Positions 5,401 through 6,296 of a stretch of DNA of 6,296 nt are shown here, in pieces. The stretch comes from an uncultured Anaerolineaceae bacterium (lineage in GTDB: Bacteria; Chloroflexota; Anaerolineae; Anaerolineales; Anaerolineaceae): NCBI GenBank assembly GCA_937897615.1, contig CALCNO010000175.1:1-6296 (forward strand), read 5' to 3'. Position 1 is the first letter of the stretch. Every line of letters begins with the position of its first letter. The position numbers were made by a program, and so were the translations under genes. The notes beneath the pieces are model-generated. The model made no database searches. It saw only the letters and a program-made list of their open reading frames with translations, and was not told the origin of the DNA.

Positions 5401-6003
5401 TCATCGCACCTTTTGAACTGGCGGCACATGGTACTCACCGCTGAGAACAGCATCCCCGGGCAAATAAGCACGCAGCGTCAGCTTGAAGTTGCCTGCCGGC
5501 GCCGGCAGCCAGTTTGCCTCATGCGTTGCAGGGGCAGCGCTCTGGATGTAAATATCGATTGAACCGTCGAGGTTCGCTGCAAGCCCGGAGCGATCACTCA
5601 CGCTGTGGCGATCAATCGAATTACTCACCATGTAACCCACAGTATCAGTGATCGTAAGCGACCAGAAGGCCTCGGTTGGCGGGGTTTGCCCGGCCGGAAA
5701 ATGCAGGAGGTAATCATGCCGACCATTCAGCGCCTTTTTTGTGCCGTCAGTGGTCGCCATCCAGTACACAGCCTCTTCTGCCACATTGACTACCGGCAGG
5801 AATTTAGCGCTTGCGGCCCGCAGAAGAATGCCGCTGCCAAGCCGGCCGCATTTCAAGGTAGTGCTCCAGCCATTGACAGTCGTTTTAATGGCATTGATCT
5901 TCAGGTTGATAATGGCGACTGCTATAAGAAACGCCAGCGTAGCACCGATGATGATGGCCTGCACCACGTGAGCGGATAAGAGAAATGCAAGAATGTTAGG
6001 CAT
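5401..6003 (-). CDS. DUF1214 domain membrane-anchored protein
   Basis: From ATG 6003 the product is 200 residues: one long N-terminal hydrophobic segment (about 5-35), a linker, then a DUF1214 domain. Landmarks are EEAVYWMATTD (76-86), the FWSLTITD motif around W114, SIDRHSVSDRSGL (129-141), DGSIDIYIQ (146-154) and NWLPAPAG (164-171). DUF1214 proteins pair with DUF1254 proteins, and the next gene encodes that partner one base downstream. The frame stays open upstream to 6246, but that extension would run antisense through the first codons of the divergent gene at 6200. ATG 6111 is a possible alternative without a ribosome binding site. ATG 6003 places the membrane segment at the N-terminus as expected, but its Shine-Dalgarno is weak. 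A perfect TATAAT on the minus strand (6015-6010) lies six bases upstream, raising the possibility of a leaderless mRNA. Confidence 0.82.
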   Translation of the reverse strand: MPNILAFLLSAHVVQAIIIGATLAFLIAVAIINLKINAIKTTVNGWSTTLKCGRLGSGILLRAASAKFLPVVNVAEEAVYWMATTDGTKKALNGRHDYLLHFPAGQTPPTEAFWSLTITDTVGYMVSNSIDRHSVSDRSGLAANLDGSIDIYIQSAAPATHEANWLPAPAGNFKLTLRAYLPGDAVLSGEYHVPPVQKVR

Positions 6004-6199
6004 CAACTCATTATACGCCGCAAACAGAGGCAGCTTTAGCGGCGCGGCACGGCGCGTAATGAAAGTTCCAGTTACAACAATCGTTGGTGAGTAAAGTTGT
6101 CTCTCCGTCATAGCTAGTTTGAGGATTGTGATATAGAATGTTTTTGAGAGGTTATTTGCCTGCTCGAACGCAGCAAGCAGATACTGGAGGTATTCAACA
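6004..6199. promoter_or_regulatory. Divergent intergenic region
   Basis: This stretch separates the minus-strand DUF1214-DUF1254 pair from the plus-strand gene at 6200 and should hold both promoters. On the minus strand, TATAAT at 6015-6010 is the only good -10 element, with no convincing -35. On the plus strand no clear promoter is seen. TTGCCTGCT and AGCAAGCAG flank CGAACGC (about 6156-6180), forming an imperfect inverted repeat just before the Shine-Dalgarno of the 6200 gene; it could be an operator or a small hairpin. Confidence 0.35.
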
Positions 6200-6296
6200 A
6201 TGAGAAAAATCCTTGTACTTGAACATATCACACTTGACGGTGTCATTCAGGGCCCGGGCGGGCCGGAGGAAGATACCAGCGGGGGCTTCACGTATG
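6200..6296 (+). CDS. Dihydrofolate reductase family (RibD C-terminal domain) protein, 5' end
   Basis: ATG 6200 is preceded by GGAGG (6186-6190) at a nine-base spacing, and the frame stays open to the right edge (32 codons seen). The N-terminus MRKILVLEHITLDGVIQ, then GPGGPEEDTSGGF, is typical of the DHFR-like RibD-C family: a first beta strand, the S/T-L-D-G-V turn, and the PGGP-EDTSGGF segment. Members are NADPH-dependent reductases or uncharacterised relatives, not necessarily true folate reductases. It is transcribed divergently from the DUF1214 gene. The rest lies outside the window, so completeness and substrate cannot be judged. Confidence 0.85.
   Translation, partial: MRKILVLEHITLDGVIQGPGGPEEDTSGGFTY

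Noticed and set aside
4845..5979. Plus-strand open frames opposite the DUF1254/DUF1214 pair
   Set aside because: They are antisense shadows of well-supported minus-strand genes and their translations have no recognisable features.
6004..6246. N-terminal extension of the DUF1214 gene to 6246
   Set aside because: It would overlap antisense the divergent DHFR-family gene at 6200, which has a clear ribosome binding site and a recognisable N-terminus, and would bury the membrane anchor internally.

Overview
The window looks like a bacterial accessory region: a run of small, unrelated, same-strand genes separated by integron-type attC sites or their remnants, followed by an ordinary-looking chromosomal segment. 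The organism cannot be fixed from the sequence. The cargo mix (VOC protein, class I methyltransferases, a DUF1254/DUF1214 pair, a DHFR-family protein) and the attC arms beginning AACAAAGCGTGCACC are compatible with an environmental bacterium such as a Chloroflexota/Anaerolineae member, but this is a weak inference. No integrase gene is present, so the array could be the interior of an integron or an integrase-less attC cluster.

Layout. Positions 1-141 hold two tandem copies of a short coding tail (same peptide, almost only silent differences, each ending in TAA), closed by a strong intrinsic terminator. A possible promoter (about 143-170) precedes an AT-rich 210-residue hypothetical gene (258-890) with a faint HEPN-like R-x4-H motif. 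A nearly complete attC-like site follows (895-1025). Next is a VOC (glyoxalase-like) gene (1083-1520) and an attC left arm (1606-1634) whose outer 10 bases are the exact complement of the first bases of that cassette. A second possible promoter and a strong ribosome binding site lead into a soluble SAM-dependent methyltransferase (1797-2549), another attC-like left arm (2563-2590) and a terminator (2611-2639). About 300 bases without a recognisable gene precede a two-repeat protein of unknown function (2952-3590), a degenerate attC-like site (3651-3758), and a membrane-anchored methyltransferase (3817-4674) whose GTG start lies inside an 8-bp inverted repeat.

The right third differs. Two minus-strand genes one base apart encode small membrane-anchored proteins with DUF1214 (5401-6003) and DUF1254 (4746-5399), probably an operon whose products act together at the membrane. 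Divergent from them, a DHFR/RibD-C family gene starts at 6200 and runs off the right edge.

The cassette genes need not work together: cassette arrays collect independent functions. The DUF1214-DUF1254 pair is the one clear functional unit. The best leads are the cassette architecture with matching cassette ends, the duplicated domain in the 2952-3590 protein, the duplicated coding tails at the left edge, and the start-codon hairpin of the second methyltransferase.
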